Notes: generated from the letters alone by a model not told the origin. A stretch of 64,000 bases of DNA from Cephalotus follicularis (GCA_001972305.1 BDDD01000994.1:179875-243874), one strand, 5' to 3'; counted from the first letter of the stretch, positions 34,793 to 46,595 are shown. Program-made: numbers and translations.

Positions 34793-34822
34793 ACCTTAGT
34801 ATTTTGCCAGTAAATACTAAGA
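34793..34822. promoter_or_regulatory. Inverted repeat upstream of TATA-like box (family A)
   Basis: CTTAGTATTT, a 7-base spacer, then AAATACTAAG, followed within about 20 bp by 'aaataaaaaggg'. The same inverted repeat stands at 42403-42431, 50143-50171 and 56383-56411 in family B LTRs. Confidence 0.7.
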
Positions 34823-36112
34823 GGAAGCTAAATGAAATAAAAAGGGTGAGAACACACGGGCGGATAAGGCACCCGTTTGTGAAGAAGAGACAGATGCGAG
34901 AGTGGGAGAGAGCTGTGGGAGAGAAAGGGAGAGAGGGCCGCTGGTGAGCCGGGGAAGACGCCAGAGCTAGCCGCCGAACCAGGAAGAGATGGCGAACGGT
35001 CCAGACCCTCCCCCCCAACCCGCTGGTAAGCTCTCCTCTTTTCTTCTCTTTCTTCTCTTTTTCTTCTCCCCGATGCCAAGTCACTGTCACCGTTGCCGTT
35101 CTTTCCACCGTCGGTAATCGTCGCGGGTGGGTCCGGTCTTCACCTAGGAGGCTGACTACACCTATTTCAGTACCGATTAGGCACCATTTTGTCGAAATCG
35201 GCCGGATTCCAACTCCCGAGTTGACTCAGTGAACCTAACTCGCTGCAGCCATTGACTGCACGTTTAGCGCTGAGTCTTGGCCGGTTTAAGGTAGTGGTGT
35301 GTTGATATGATGATTGTGTGGCGTTTTTGGGTGGTGACCGAAGTTGTGGACGATCGACGAGTCAACTCAGTGAGTTGAACTCACTGCCGGCCGTGACAAG
35401 GCGTTTCGGCGCCCATTCACAGTGAGTGTTGAGCGGTTTTGTGTAGCTCGTTCAATGTGGAAACTATTTATGGCGTGGTCAGAGCCCCGATATGTTGGCT
35501 GGAATCTGGCCAGAGCTCTGGTGATGACAATGTGTATTTGCTACCTGTGTGTAGATCGTAACGGAAATGTAATGGTTGTTGCAGCGATTTTGAAAGAGAG
35601 AGGATTCCGTTCACACATAATGGAGCTATGCTCGTAAAGGCGAGTGAAGCTTCTAGGAGGTAGTAGTTCGTTGATTCTGCTGTAAGCCCTCCCAATTCGC
35701 AGCTCAATTGGTAACAGGTAGGGTATTCATTTGTTCTGATGGTACGTGCTCAGATGGCTGTTGGCTTGATCCCATTCGTATGCGCCGATGTGGGACGGTT
35801 GTATACGAATGGTAGATCACTAGAGTATGTTATAATACTTGCATTGCATTCATGCATTCTAAATGGTTTTATGGATTGATATGTGTACCAATTGTAATTG
35901 TATGGATGCATGATTGTATATATATATACACACGAATATATGGATGGATGTGCATATTGCATAAGGGTTAGATATTGAATTGAGAGGAGATGAGTTCTTG
36001 CCTTCTCCCAATTCACGGGTTATGGGATGAATCTTAAAGGGCTTTAAACTGATTTACATATGGTTTTCATTGAATTGCAAACTGTTTTGCAAAACGATAT
36101 TTCTTCCAAAAC

Positions 36113-36252
36113 CGTCGACGCTTTCTTCTTAATTGCCGCCGCTTTTATGTGTTAAACCAAAAAGTCAAAGCCTTATGTTTTCAAACAAATCGTTGATGCT
36201 TTATACTTATGCTTTTTAAAACTGTCGACGCCTAGGGCTAAGCATCGACGCT
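36113..36252. repeat. GTCGAC motif array in family A LTR
   Basis: Shorter than in the other family A copies: clear motifs at both ends (CCGTCGACGCTTT, CTGTCGACGCC, GCATCGACGCTT) with decayed ones between. Confidence 0.8.
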
Positions 36253-38722
36253 TAGTGCCCTGTTTTAGTTAAACTCAACTGTTTTATATGGTTTGATCCA
36301 AAATGGATTTCTATACAAATGGATTTCATATGAAGCCTCCCTAAGGCCTTGTAGCCTATGAAAATCCTCTTGTGACATTTTTAAACTACGGATCAATCTT
36401 CAAACGAATCCTTAAAGAAAGTCTCATAAAAAGGGGATTTTATACAAATTGTTTTAAAAAATGGTTAGGTTAGTTCCATTGGGACATCTGGACTTGGATA
36501 TCTTATTTGGATATCCTCCGCATTGTTATACGGATTTCAAAATGGTTAGGATAGTTCCATGGGACATCCGGACGCGAATACTCCCATTTGGACTCCCTTC
36601 CCATTCATTATAACTTCGATAGGAACCAACCAAATGATATATGAATATTGATTACAAAATCGATTATTGAAATGAAAATGGTCAGTGAATATGAAAAAAA
36701 TGATTTATGACTACCGAATTGATATTACATGATTTGACGGATGTGGATCCATGAGATCGTTTACAAATGGTTCCTATCATTTAAAAGCATACATGATTTT
36801 GGGTCACAACTATGGGATGGGTTTATTGATTGTATTGTATGAGACTAACGAGATAACCCATTCCTGACTTTCATTTTCGTCGTGAATGTCATGAATGTTA
36901 GACCACTGTTTATACCACATTGTGATCGCGGACAATACAAAAAAGTTTTACCCCACAATGTTAGAGGACCAATATGAATTATGATACGACGCTGTGGTCA
37001 GTGTTATCTCATTCCTCACATCTCCAGGACACCAAAAGTGCGTCGAGGGTGGGATGGACCCTATGGACTGATTGTCCGTATGATTGATATGGATTATTCT
37101 ATGGATTGTTTACAGACCTATGACCTTTGATGTCACATTAGGACTAGCTGAGTATACCACTGCTTAGGAACAATTGGTTTATGGAAGCTGTCCGCACTTG
37201 ACGTTCATGCATATAGCATGACATACACACACATACTGTGATACGATTTTATTACATGGCATACCGCTGTACGGTTTCAATACGTGGCATACTATGATAC
37301 AGTTGCATTACATGGCATACCGCTATACGGTTACATTACATGATATGTTGTTATACTGTTGCATTACTTGACATATAATATAGCTTTTCGCCATATGGAT
37401 TGTATGGCTACGGTTATGGATTGAATCACGCCCCGGTTTCAGGTAGACACACATAAAAGTGATAAAGGCAATTAACATTAAGATTCAGCTTATGTAAATA
37501 CCATAAAATTTAAACTTTTCAAATAGATATCAGTTGCGGAAGCATTAAACTCATAAGCTGAAAAAGACGTAGCGTGCCTCCCATACTGCACGCTACTCAA
37601 TACAAGTCTGTCATTGTCAAAAGCCCACAAAACGGAGCATGATCCATAAAACATTAATCCATAACATCCAAAAGTCTAGTAAACCAGAAAAATATGATAC
37701 ACAACACACAAAGGGAAATAACCCCTGGTGAAAACATTATTAAAACTTGTACTTCTTCCATGCTGATTCCCAGGCTGATCCACTGCATCAATCTGTAAAG
37801 TAGGGGGTTAGCCTTTGTCCTCACTCGGCTAAGTCATAAGAGTACTTGGGACCAATATTACAGGCATGTCATGAAATGTATGCATAGATGATGCAGTATA
37901 GTAGAAATACCAGTTTTTATATGTATATGAAATTATATATATAATTTAACAGTACGGTAAAATATCAGTGGGAACATATATGAAAAATATATGTATGCAA
38001 CAACAGTATAGTGGTAGCCCGGCCAGGGCTACATCAAACATGCACAGTAGTGTCCGAATTGGACCAGCAAACAGTATAGTAAGTCCACAAAGGGACCACA
38101 ATAGGCAGGCAGTATGTGTAACGCCGCCAACTCCTGGCCCCACGTTACACTCCCACTTTGGTCCCTACTCCAGGTGACCAAGCAAGACAACAGTACAGTA
38201 CAGTGAGTTACCCAACCAACTCCTGGCTCCTAGGTCAACCAAGCCACTAGCCGGAGTTGGCAGACTCCACCATGCAACCAGTGGCTCAAGCACAACCACA
38301 TAAATTTCACAGAGCAAACAGTGAATAGTCACAGTAAACAGTGCAGTAAACAGTACAGTAATGATTGTTAGATCAACAACAGGCTGTTTATTTAAAACTG
38401 TTTTCGAAAGTGATAACATTTGAAATATGTATTTCTAATAGATAGAAAATACTTTAAACAACTCAGTAGTGGAAATCGATTTCCAGTTTGTTTGAAAATA
38501 CGATATTAACCAATATATATTTTCGTACTCAAAACAGTGTATTACGAGTTCACATATGCATTTCTAAATATCACAACCTAGAAATCATAAACGATTTATA
38601 GACAGTCAATAAACAGGCAGTAAACAGTGTATATGCAATGCATACAAATGCTTAAATGCATCCTAAGAGGAGTCAGGATCATTTCATATCGTTAAATAAG
38701 AAAACTTCCAAACAGTTGCAGA

Positions 38723-38988
38723 AGGCGTCGATGTCTATTATTAGGCATCGACGTCTTTGTCCCGTAACGTCGACGCTCAAGTCCTTAGCGTCAGCGCTTT
38801 CCACTATTTGATGACGTCGATGTCCAACTTATACGCATCGACACTCACGGTATGGAACCTTAAACATCAGTGTATTCCTTAAGGAGTCGGCGTGATAAGG
38901 TAGGAACCTTAGGCGTCGATGTATGATACGTCAATATCCAAGTATATAACCCAAAGGCGTAGATGTTCCTCAAAGGCATCGACATGTT
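38723..38988. repeat. GTCGAC motif array, second array of LTR D
   Basis: About ten motifs (GGCGTCGATGTC, GCATCGACGTC, AACGTCGACGCTC, GGCGTCGATGT and others). Between two of them (about 38887-38920) lies AAGGT-AGGA-ACCTT, extending the pair into a longer hairpin. Confidence 0.85.
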
Positions 38989-39755
38989 TCGAGCACCAGT
39001 CGTCTTCCTCCTCACGACGGACAAACAGTAATCAACACAGTCCATATACATGCAAGAAAACATGTAATCAAGCCAGGAAACCAACATGCAGATACATATC
39101 ACATACCTAGCATAACATGGCATTGATCCAGTGATGAAAAATGGTTCAATAATCATGGAAACTATGCACAAAACCATTGTCCAGGCATGAATATTAAGCT
39201 CAAGAATACGATTATGGCTTCCCCTACCTCTTTGTTCCAAGTTAGGACCTAGAAAGTAGACCTCTTTAAGTCCTAGAACCGGCCACAACAGCTCCATGGA
39301 TCGTCCCGTTGCTACTAGCCCACAAGCTTCAGGTTCCAAGCTCCAACCAAGTTCAACAATGGAGGTTTTCAGCCTCTCTCTCTAACTCTTTCACTCACTG
39401 ATTTATTATCTCATCTTCTCACAGTGTTTCTCTTCTTCTTCTCTAAGTCCCTTTTAGGAAGAATAAGACGTTTTATCAGATTTCATTTTGTTTTCATCTG
39501 CCTAAATGCCAGGTCTCTCTCCTTCTTCACACCTTGTTGCATGGCGCACCAGGTGTTTCCCCCTTGCTGCCAGGACAACTGGATGTAGTCCCATGCCTTC
39601 TCCTTTCTATCGTTTCAGTCTTGGAAGTGCAGGGAGCTATAATGAATGCTCAACGCGTCAAGGTTTGCATGTTAAGATTCCTGGGTAGTGCCCCAAAAGT
39701 GTCCCCTTTCACCACAGTACTGTCAGTGCATAACGGGTCTAATATTCGGTGTTAC

Positions 39756-39910
39756 ACGTCGACGTTTTCTTTAGACGTCAACGTCTTTCCTTTTTCTTTT
39801 CATACTAGAGCGTCGATGTTCTCGCCTGCATCGACGTGCATGTACATGCACCTACGTGCTTAGTTTGTCTCAAAGACGTAGATGCGTTCAATAGGTGTCG
39901 ACGCGTTTCT
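39756..39910. repeat. GTCGAC motif array, first array of LTR D
   Basis: About six motifs (CACGTCGACGTT, GACGTCAACGTC, GCGTCGATGTT, GGTGTCGACGCG). It starts about 190 bp from the LTR 5' end, as in LTR C. Confidence 0.85.
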
Positions 39911-40098
39911 CCCCAAAACTGTGCCATTTTACCTCAAATTGTTCTTTTAACATTTCATTAACATTCCTATTCCAAAATCAACATCATTAGAATTTGGAAA
40001 ACATCATCAAAGTCGAGAAATCCATCATTTTATTAATTCCACAATAAAAGTACATTTACATCGTGAAATTATAACATATGAAAATCTCGGGCGTTACA

Positions 40099-40112
40099 TC
40101 CACCCCTCCTTG
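40099..40112 (-). other. Polypurine tract of element D
   Basis: The minus strand reads CAAGGAGGGGTGGA directly before the LTR TG, identical in form to that of element C (63377-63389). Confidence 0.88.
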
Positions 40113-40129
40113 AAGGAATTTTGTCCTCG

Positions 40130-41481
40130 AAATTAAAAACAGTACTGGAACAAGTGCGGGTAATGATCTCGGATATCCTCCTTAGTTCCCAAGTGGCCTC
40201 ATCCCGTCAGTGGAACTGCCATTGAACGTTGACCATGGAAATGGTTCGGTTCCTCAAAATCTCTGTCTTCCAATATAGAATCCGTACAGGGAACTCCTCA
40301 CAAGATAAGTCATCTCATACAGGAATAGTATCATAATCCAAGACATGTGACGGGTCCAGAATATATCTCCTCAGCATAGATACGTGAAGGACGTCGTGCA
40401 CGTTTGACAGTGCATGAGGTAAGGCAAGCTGGTAGGGCACCTCCCCAACTCTTTCAAAAATCTCAAAAGGATCAATATAGCGTGGAGCTAATTTTCCCTT
40501 TTTCCCAAACCTTTGCACGCCCTTCCATGGTATAACCATTAAGAATACGTGATCACCAACACTGAAGGTCAAAGGCCCCCTCTTGACACTGTCCACATAG
40601 CTCTTCTGTCGGCTCTGAGCAACAAGCAGCTTCTCTTTAATCATCCTGATCTTTTCTGGAGTTTCCTCCACTAACTCAGTCCCGAGTAAAGGTCGCTCCC
40701 TAACCTCATCCCAACAAACAGGAGATATGCACTTCCTCCCATACAGTGGTTCAAACGGTTCCATGCCGATACTAGAATGATAGCTGTTATTATAAGAGAA
40801 CTCTATCAAAGGAATGTGATCCTCCCATGTACCAGCAAAGCCAATAACGCATGCCCGTAGCATATCCTCCAAGGTCTGGATGGTACGCTCAGACTGCCCA
40901 TCGGTCTAAGGGTGAAAGGCAGTACCCAGGTTCAGCTTTGTTCTGAAAGCTATCTGAAATCTCTTCCAAAAGTTGGAAGTGAAGATGGCATCTCTATCAC
41001 ATACGATGCTAACTGGAACATCGTGTATCCTCACTATCTCCTTCACATACAAATGAGCTGGCTTGCTCCCAGAATCAGTAACGTGTGTGGGAAGAAAGTG
41101 CGCTAATTTGGCGAGTCTATCCATAATAACCCACACGGCGTTGTGACGGTTCCGAGTCAGAGGAAAACCCGAAACAAAATCCATCGTAATAGGCTCCCAC
41201 TTCCACTCTGGAATTGGTAAAGGTTGTAGCAATCCTGTCGGTATCTAGTGCTCGGCCTTAACTGTCTGGCAAGTCAAACACCTTGTCACATACTCGAAGA
41301 TCTCTCGTTTCATGCCAGCCCACCAGTAATCTCTCTTCATGTCTTGGTACATTTTTGTGCTACCAGGGTGAATGCTATACTGAGATTTATGAGCCTCGTA
41401 AAGCAACTCACTCTTCAACCCATGTTCATTCGAAAGACACACCCGTTCCTGAAATCTTAAGACACCATCGCATGTACCCAA
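40130..41481 (-). pseudogene. Integrase and chromodomain-like end of element D
   Basis: Three frame parts separated by single stops. 41245-41481: zinc finger area ('HPGSTKMYQDMKRDYWW', 'RCLTCQTVKAEH'). 40906-41232: catalytic core with Asp in TMDFVSGFP and in VCDRDAIFTS. 40315-40905: Glu in DGQSERT, 'LEDMLRACVIGF', 'ALYGRK'-like text and 'HVFLMVIPWKGVQRF'. The C-terminal chromodomain-like part (40130-40314) carries stops. A TAG lies just before the catalytic Glu motif, near 40909, and another stop lies near 41243. All three DDE residues remain. Confidence 0.85.
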
Positions 41482-42152
41482 AATTCAGACTCTGAGTCTA
41501 GATTCTCTTGAATCTTTTGCAATTCAGGATCGTGTGCTTGAGCATTCTTTATTTCATCAAGCAAAGCTGGCTGTACTCTCATGCTAGCCATAGAGACCCC
41601 AGGTGACTGATTAAACGGAAACCACACCTGGAAGTCTTCTAACATTTTCCATTGCGACACCATCGTACTGGCAATCACAGCCTTGTGACTAAAGGCATCA
41701 GCGACCACATTCGCTTTACCCGGGTGGTACTGAAGACTACAATCATAATCGTTAAAGAATTCTACCCATCTTCATTGCCTCATGTTCAGTGTATCCTGAT
41801 AGAACAGGTACCTCAAACTCTTATAATCTATAAAGATCTCAAACTGCATCCTATAAATATAATGCCTCCACATCTGAAGGGCGAAGATGATAGCTGCAAG
41901 TTCAAGGTCATGTGTAGTGTAGTTTTCCTCATACGGCTTTAGCTTCATTGAAGCATAAGCGATCACTCTTCCTCGCTGCATCAGCACGCAGCCCAAGCCC
42001 TTACCCGGTGTATCACTGTAGACTGCAAAGCCCTTATTACCATAAGGTAATGCCAAGATAGGAGTGAAAACTAACCGATCCTTTAGCTCACGGAAACTAG
42101 CTTCACAATCTTCATCCCAGACAAATAAGGTCTTCTTCTGGGTCAGTCTAGT
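41482..42152 (-). pseudogene. RNase H of element D and end of RT linker
   Basis: 41772-42056 reads RNase H: '[21 protein letters not shown]', '[16 protein letters not shown]' and '[14 protein letters not shown]', with its acidic residues kept. 41457-41708 continues into the linker ('[11 protein letters not shown]'). A TGA follows MRQ near 41776. The right end is the insertion site of the solo family B LTR, in the [10 protein letters not shown] region; pol continues at 45250. Confidence 0.85.
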
Positions 42153-43569
42153 TGTAACGCCCCGAATTTCATAATTAATTATTATGAAATTGGTGCGTGT
42201 ACGATCGTAATAAAATCGATAGAACCCGGAGTAATAAAAAGGTATTACGCATTTAAGTCGTAATCGTGTTAGCTAAGATGGCTAATAAAACCTATTTTTA
42301 ATACGCGACAATAAAGCCCAAATGCTCGCAATATTATTGTGATTATTTTGGTGGTTGTTCGGATAATTTATGTCGCGATTCGCGGAAAAATTGGGACCCA
42401 GACCTTAGTATTTTACCAGAAAATACTAAGGGGAAAGCATTTTGCATAAAGGAAGGGAGAGGGAGAGACACGGGCGCGTGTGTGCCCATGCAAGAAAGAG
42501 GCAGCGGGCGCTCTGTGCGCCCATGCCAGAGAGAGAGAGAGAGAGAGAGATTGGGAGAGAGTGCGGTAGAAGGATCGGGAGAGGACGCGAGAGCCAGCTA
42601 CCGGACCGGGAGAGCACGCCGGTCAACCCAGGCACGCCAACGGACGGTAACTCCTCCTTCCCCCTTCTCTTTTCTCTTCTTTTCTCCTTCTTCCCTGCCA
42701 CTGTCGTACCTCCTCCCGGCGTTTCCCGGCACCGTTAGCGTCGCGGATGGTGTGGGTTATGGTGTAGAAGGCCCGCTCTACCCATTTCAACCACCGATTC
42801 GACGTGATTCAGCCGGAATCAGTGGACCGAGTCGACTCAATGAGTCAACTCATGATCGCCTGAGACTCCGCTTTTGGCGTTGAGTCTCGGTGAGTCACGG
42901 GCATGGGTGTGTAGAACTTGTGAATGTGAGGCATTTTTGGGTGGTGATCGGACATGTTGAGGTCCGGCGAGTCGACTCAGTGAGTCGCAACTCGCTTCCG
43001 GTCGTGGCGCGGCATTCGGCGCCGATTCCCAGCGAGTCTTGATCGGTTTTGAGTAGACCGTTCAATGTGGAACCCGTTGATGGGTGTTTCACCACCTGGT
43101 TGTGTCGGTCAGAATCTGGCCGGCGTTTCAGTGACGCAATGTTTTGTGTGTCAAGCATAACGGAAATGTGTCCTATGTGTAGTGTGTGAGTGGCAATTGG
43201 GCTTGGCATTGAGGAACTGATCAATCGACAAGAACCGGCTTCGGTTTAATGGTTATCGAAAAGGTTCGGTAATTGCACGTGCAGCTCGACTGTACGGTTG
43301 TTACTGCTGTAACAGGTGCGTGATTTTATAAATGTCGTTTGAGTTCAATTATAATAAATTTTCATTGATGAAATGCGTGCATATCGTGTCTTGGAATGAT
43401 TGGGGGCCATGGATTGTGAATTTGTGACTGTGTTAGGGTTGCTATGAATAGTTAACCCGTCCTGTATATTGTGTGTTACGATGATTGTAGATCGGATTGC
43501 ATGTGTTGTATTCCTTGAACTCGATTGGTTTTGAGACGTGTTGAGGGAACCATGTTTTGGTTCACTTAA

Positions 43570-43672
43570 CCGTCGACGCTTAGGAAAGAAGCGTCGATGC
43601 TATGGATTGTTATGCGGAGAATGAGCCCTGATTCGCGATAAACGTCGACGCTTAGAGATAACGTCGACGCTA
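43570..43672. repeat. GTCGACGCT motif array (short) in solo LTR B
   Basis: Four motifs only (CCGTCGACGCTTAGG, AGCGTCGATGCT, ACGTCGACGCTTAG, ACGTCGACGCT), immediately followed by the CAG-type array. Confidence 0.9.
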
Positions 43673-43752
43673 TGATTTGTTGTGTGTTAGAATGGATCGT
43701 TGTGAGTTGTGGCTTTGTCTTGCTGCTGTTTTTCTGCACTGTCTGCAGAATC

Positions 43753-44060
43753 CAGCCGACTGTCCAAGAGGACAGCCGACTGCTCGAGTGCGCCAGTCGA
43801 CTGTTCAGTATGAACAGCCGACTACTCAATGGATCCAGCCGACTGTGCTTGGGAGCCAGTCGACTGTCCATGTGTGTTACTTAGAAATGCCAGCAGAGGC
43901 TTGGGTAGCCGACTGCTATAGGCCAGCAGCCGATTGTTGTGTATGAACAGCCGACTGTCAAGGATGACAGCCGACTGTCGAGTGTGGGCAGCCGACTGCC
44001 AGTTTAGGACAGCCGACTGTTGAAGGGTTACAGTCGACTGTCACGAGAGACAGCCCACTG
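43753..44060. repeat. CAGYCGACTG motif array in solo LTR B
   Basis: Fourteen motifs, mostly CAGCCGACTG and CAGTCGACTG, spaced 10-50 bp. The sister family B LTR (49893-53192) has GTCGACGCT-type motifs in the corresponding interval and none of these. The version matches the array of LTR E. Confidence 0.92.
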
Positions 44061-45249
44061 TTAGGGACTAACCTTGAATTTTGAGCATGATTGTGCATTA
44101 TGTATTGCCATGAATTGAATTGTCACTGATTGTGAAATGTTTTAACAGTTTAGAAGTACATACATGAATTCTATAAATCATTATATTATGCGAAAATGTA
44201 TGTTTTAAATAAATATATATACTTTTGGAAGATTGTGAAAAGTGGCTTCCAAAAGACCGTGAACTGTTCAAAGAGTTGTGCATCGTGAAAATGGGGTTGT
44301 TTTCAAGTATTTTTAAACTACTTGGAAAACAAATTGTGACATCGTAAAAATGAGTTTGTTTTCAAGTATCTTTGTTTTATAAATTTACTTGGAAAAATGA
44401 TTGAGCATCGAGATGATTGTGATTCTGATGATTGACTGTGATATTGATTGTGATTGTGTTTGTGGCCGTACTAGTTGCGTGGCAAATATGCCAGTGATGG
44501 CTAGTGGCAGGGTCGAACCCAGGGGCCAGGAGATGGCTGGGTGACTCACTGTACCGTGACCTGCTCGTGCTTCCAGGAGTTGGGGGCCGATGTCGGGATG
44601 TACGACGTCGGGGCCAGGAGTTACCGATGCTCTTCGTACCTATCAAGATCTGTGTGATCCCTTTGTGGACCGTGAAATGTGATATTGTGTTATTGTGATA
44701 TTGTGAACCGTGAAATGTGATAATGTGTTATTATGACATCGTGAACTGCGACATTGTGGTTGGGTATATATATATATATCAGGATATAGTATGTATTGCA
44801 TCATGTTGCATTCATTACATAGCATTCTTTATCGTTGACCCAAAATCATGTTTATAACTTAGCCGAGTGAGGACAAAGGCTAACCCCCCCTACAGTTTCA
44901 GATTGTTTTCATGTTGATGCAGCGGATTGCTACCGTTGAGCTCTGTGGAGCAAAGTGGGGTTATGTTGTTTCTGCTTTTGAGAAATGTTAATGGATCATT
45001 GTAATGAATGAATCGATGTATTGATGAATATCGTTCATGCTCCGTTTGAGGGCAGTTAACTTTGGTGATGTTTATTGTTGTAGCATGTAGTATGGGATGC
45101 ATGTTACGTTTTAATTCGGCTTATATTTAAATGCTTCCGCAAGTTGTTAATGGCTATGGAAAGTTTTAAATTTATGGTAAATTGCGTAAGCCGGATTTAT
45201 ATGTTGATTGCCACCACTTTTATTGTTGTTATGGGAACGGGGTGTGACA

Positions 45250-45641
45250 CTAGGCAAGGGCATGGCTATCCTTGAAAAGTTCTAGATAAACCTCCTGTAA
45301 TATCCTGCCAATCCAAGGAAACTGCGCACTTCATTTACGTTTCTTGGTTGCGGCCAGTCACGCATAACTTCGGTCTTTGATAGGTCCACCATCAAGCCTT
45401 CCCCAGATACGATGTGACCTAGAAAGATCACATGATCAAGCCAGAATTCGCACTTGCCGAACTTGGCGTACAACCGATGATCTCTGAGAACCTGCAGTAC
45501 TAATCTCAGATGGTAAGTGTGCTCCTCTCCACTCCTCGAGTATACCAGTACGCCATAAATAAACACTACGACAAACTGGTCCAGGTATGGTCGGAACACG
45601 TCATTCATCTTGTTCATGCCTGGTAACTCCATGCAAGTCAC
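45250..45641 (-). pseudogene. RT C-terminal fragment of element D, active site lost
   Basis: Reads '[17 protein letters not shown]', then '[21 protein letters not shown]', '[22 protein letters not shown]' and '[16 protein letters not shown]'. The box that should be two adjacent Asp reads FIYG, so both catalytic residues are gone. The N-terminal RT and all of the protease are missing upstream (45642-45871), so this is a deletion product as well as a mutated one. Confidence 0.85.
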
Positions 45642-45871
45642 CTCAACTCATTAGCATCCAAGCGATACGATTCATATTCCTTGATTAGGTCATCAGGGTT
45701 CTAGAAGTCCACTAAGTATGCTTGTGGTCCTATACTAGCTTATACATGTGCGTAACCGTTCATTAATATAGTACTGAGAACCATTATCCTCTTACTCGTT
45801 AGTTAGTCTCAAAGGTCCTAACTTAACATTCACTTAAACACGGCTATAATAAGGTCAACCAAATAACAACA
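45642..45871. other. Unrecognised join in element D
   Basis: About 230 bp of AT-rich DNA between the RT fragment and gag. No protease or RT text in any frame; it marks the large internal deletion or a filler insertion. Confidence 0.5.
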
Positions 45872-46486
45872 TTACGACCAAGTATGATACAAGTAAGAGT
45901 GAAAATTACCTTTCATGATACCCTTGCCCTTGCCTCCCCGCTGCGAAGGTCCAGATGCAACATCACTATTACTCATAGGGCCAGTAGGTACTGCTCCTTG
46001 TCTCTCCGGGAAATCCCTCCGCAAATGGTCAAAGGCTCCACACTTCATGCATAACTTATTCTTTTTCCAACAATCCCTCTGTATATGGCCTAAACGACCA
46101 CAATGAATGCAATTTCTAGATTTCACCTTACTCCCTTGACTAGGAGTTCCTTGAGCGGCTATTCGCTAAGAAATGTTCCTTGATGACTTGGTCGAAGAGT
46201 CACCATCTGGCCACTCTGGCGGAGCTAACCTAGTCCGCTTAGCTTGCTGGGTTTCAATACACAATTGCCGCATTTCTTCCAGGCGCGCCGTATTAGCAGC
46301 CATATGTCGATGGAAATGGTCATTTATACGATTTGTGTACCATCGACGCATGTCTTCTATGTTGGCCGCATCCACAGCCATCTGCTGTTGAATGTAGTCG
46401 GCCATTCGATCCAGGGGGTCTTTCCCATCATTTGTTCTCTGAGGAGCACTCCCCTCAACAACCTTAGCTCTTCCTCTTCCATCCAT
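45872..46486 (-). pseudogene. Gag of element D without capsid core
   Basis: Starts at an ATG at 46484-46486 (MDGRGRAKVVEG), matching the position and context of the family B gag start at 53403. The N-terminal stretch 'DPLDRMADYIQQQMAVDAAN' and 'EEMRQLC' is present. The capsid section expected next is absent: the text jumps to a Ser-rich linker, an in-frame TAG (about 46163-46165) and two zinc knuckles, CIHCGRLGHIQRDC (complete) and CMKCGAFDHLRRDF (last Cys replaced by Phe). About 205 codons against roughly 350 in the related gags. Confidence 0.82.
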
Positions 46487-46583
46487 ATTGTTTCCTATAA
46501 GAAGGATGACTATTAGTCACGACTTTAGGAAAACAATTGATTAATTGCCAAGGAAATATCCTAGCTAAGCATATATAGAATAT

Positions 46584-46595
46584 ACTCTGATACCA
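46584..46595 (-). other. Primer-binding site of element D
   Basis: The minus strand reads TGGTATCAGAGT, three bases inside the 5' LTR end at 46599; initiator tRNA-Met type. Confidence 0.92.

Larger units (their letters stand above)
34545..37421 (+). repeat. Family A LTR with its 5' end
   Basis: Begins TGTAAAGCCCAAAATTG inside LTR E. Features in order: a promoter-like block with an inverted repeat (34793-34822) and TATA-like 'aaataaaaaggg', a GA-rich tract (34870-34930), GT donor-like 'ctggtaagctctcc' near 35031, CT-rich DNA, 'gagtcaactcagtgagtt' blocks, CAG-GTAGGG (donor-like, near 35716), the GTCGAC array (36113-36252), 'gaagcctccctaaggccttgt', and tandem 'catggcatacc' units (about 37250-37360). 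It is cut at 37421 by element D, about 600 bp before the expected end. Confidence 0.8.
37422..40098 (-). repeat. 3' LTR of element D (2677 bp)
   Basis: On the minus strand it starts TGTAACGCCCGAGATTTTC. It has a donor-like AGAG-GTAGGGG near 39230 and an acceptor-like TTTACAG-ATTG near 37794. The landmark 'gccgagtgaggacaaaggc' (minus, near 37815) is shared with LTRs B and C. Two GTCGAC arrays lie inside. The plus-strand end at 37422 is slightly irregular (TGAATCACGCC against TGTCACGC in the partner). Confidence 0.85.
42153..45249 (+). mobile_element. Solo family B LTR in element D pol (3097 bp)
   Basis: Starts TGTAACGCCCCGAATTTC and ends GAACGGGGTGTGACA. Flanks CTAGT (42148-42152) and CTAGG (45250-45254) form a 5-bp duplication with one mismatch, and the pol frame of D picks up on both sides. 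Contents: promoter-like block with inverted repeat (42403-42431), (GA)n at 42531-42550, donor-like 'ggacggtaactcc', two adjacent motif arrays, 'ggggccaggagatggct' near 44523, 'gccgagtgaggacaaaggc' near 44863, and acceptor-like TTTCAG-ATTG near 44903. Confidence 0.9.

Noticed and set aside
38860-39339. 159-codon minus-strand frame
   Set aside because: Lies in the 3' LTR of element D across an array; the partner LTR has only a shorter, altered version (48092-48481), so it is not conserved as a protein.
43566-43871. Minus-strand frame with recurring Ser-Arg-Leu
   Set aside because: Produced by the CAGYCGACTG array read in one frame; it has no start context or homologous family and the spacing breaks the frame elsewhere.
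43753-44060. CRISPR-like array
   Set aside because: Repeats are 10-12 bp with irregular spacers, lie in a plant retrotransposon LTR, and no cas genes exist here.
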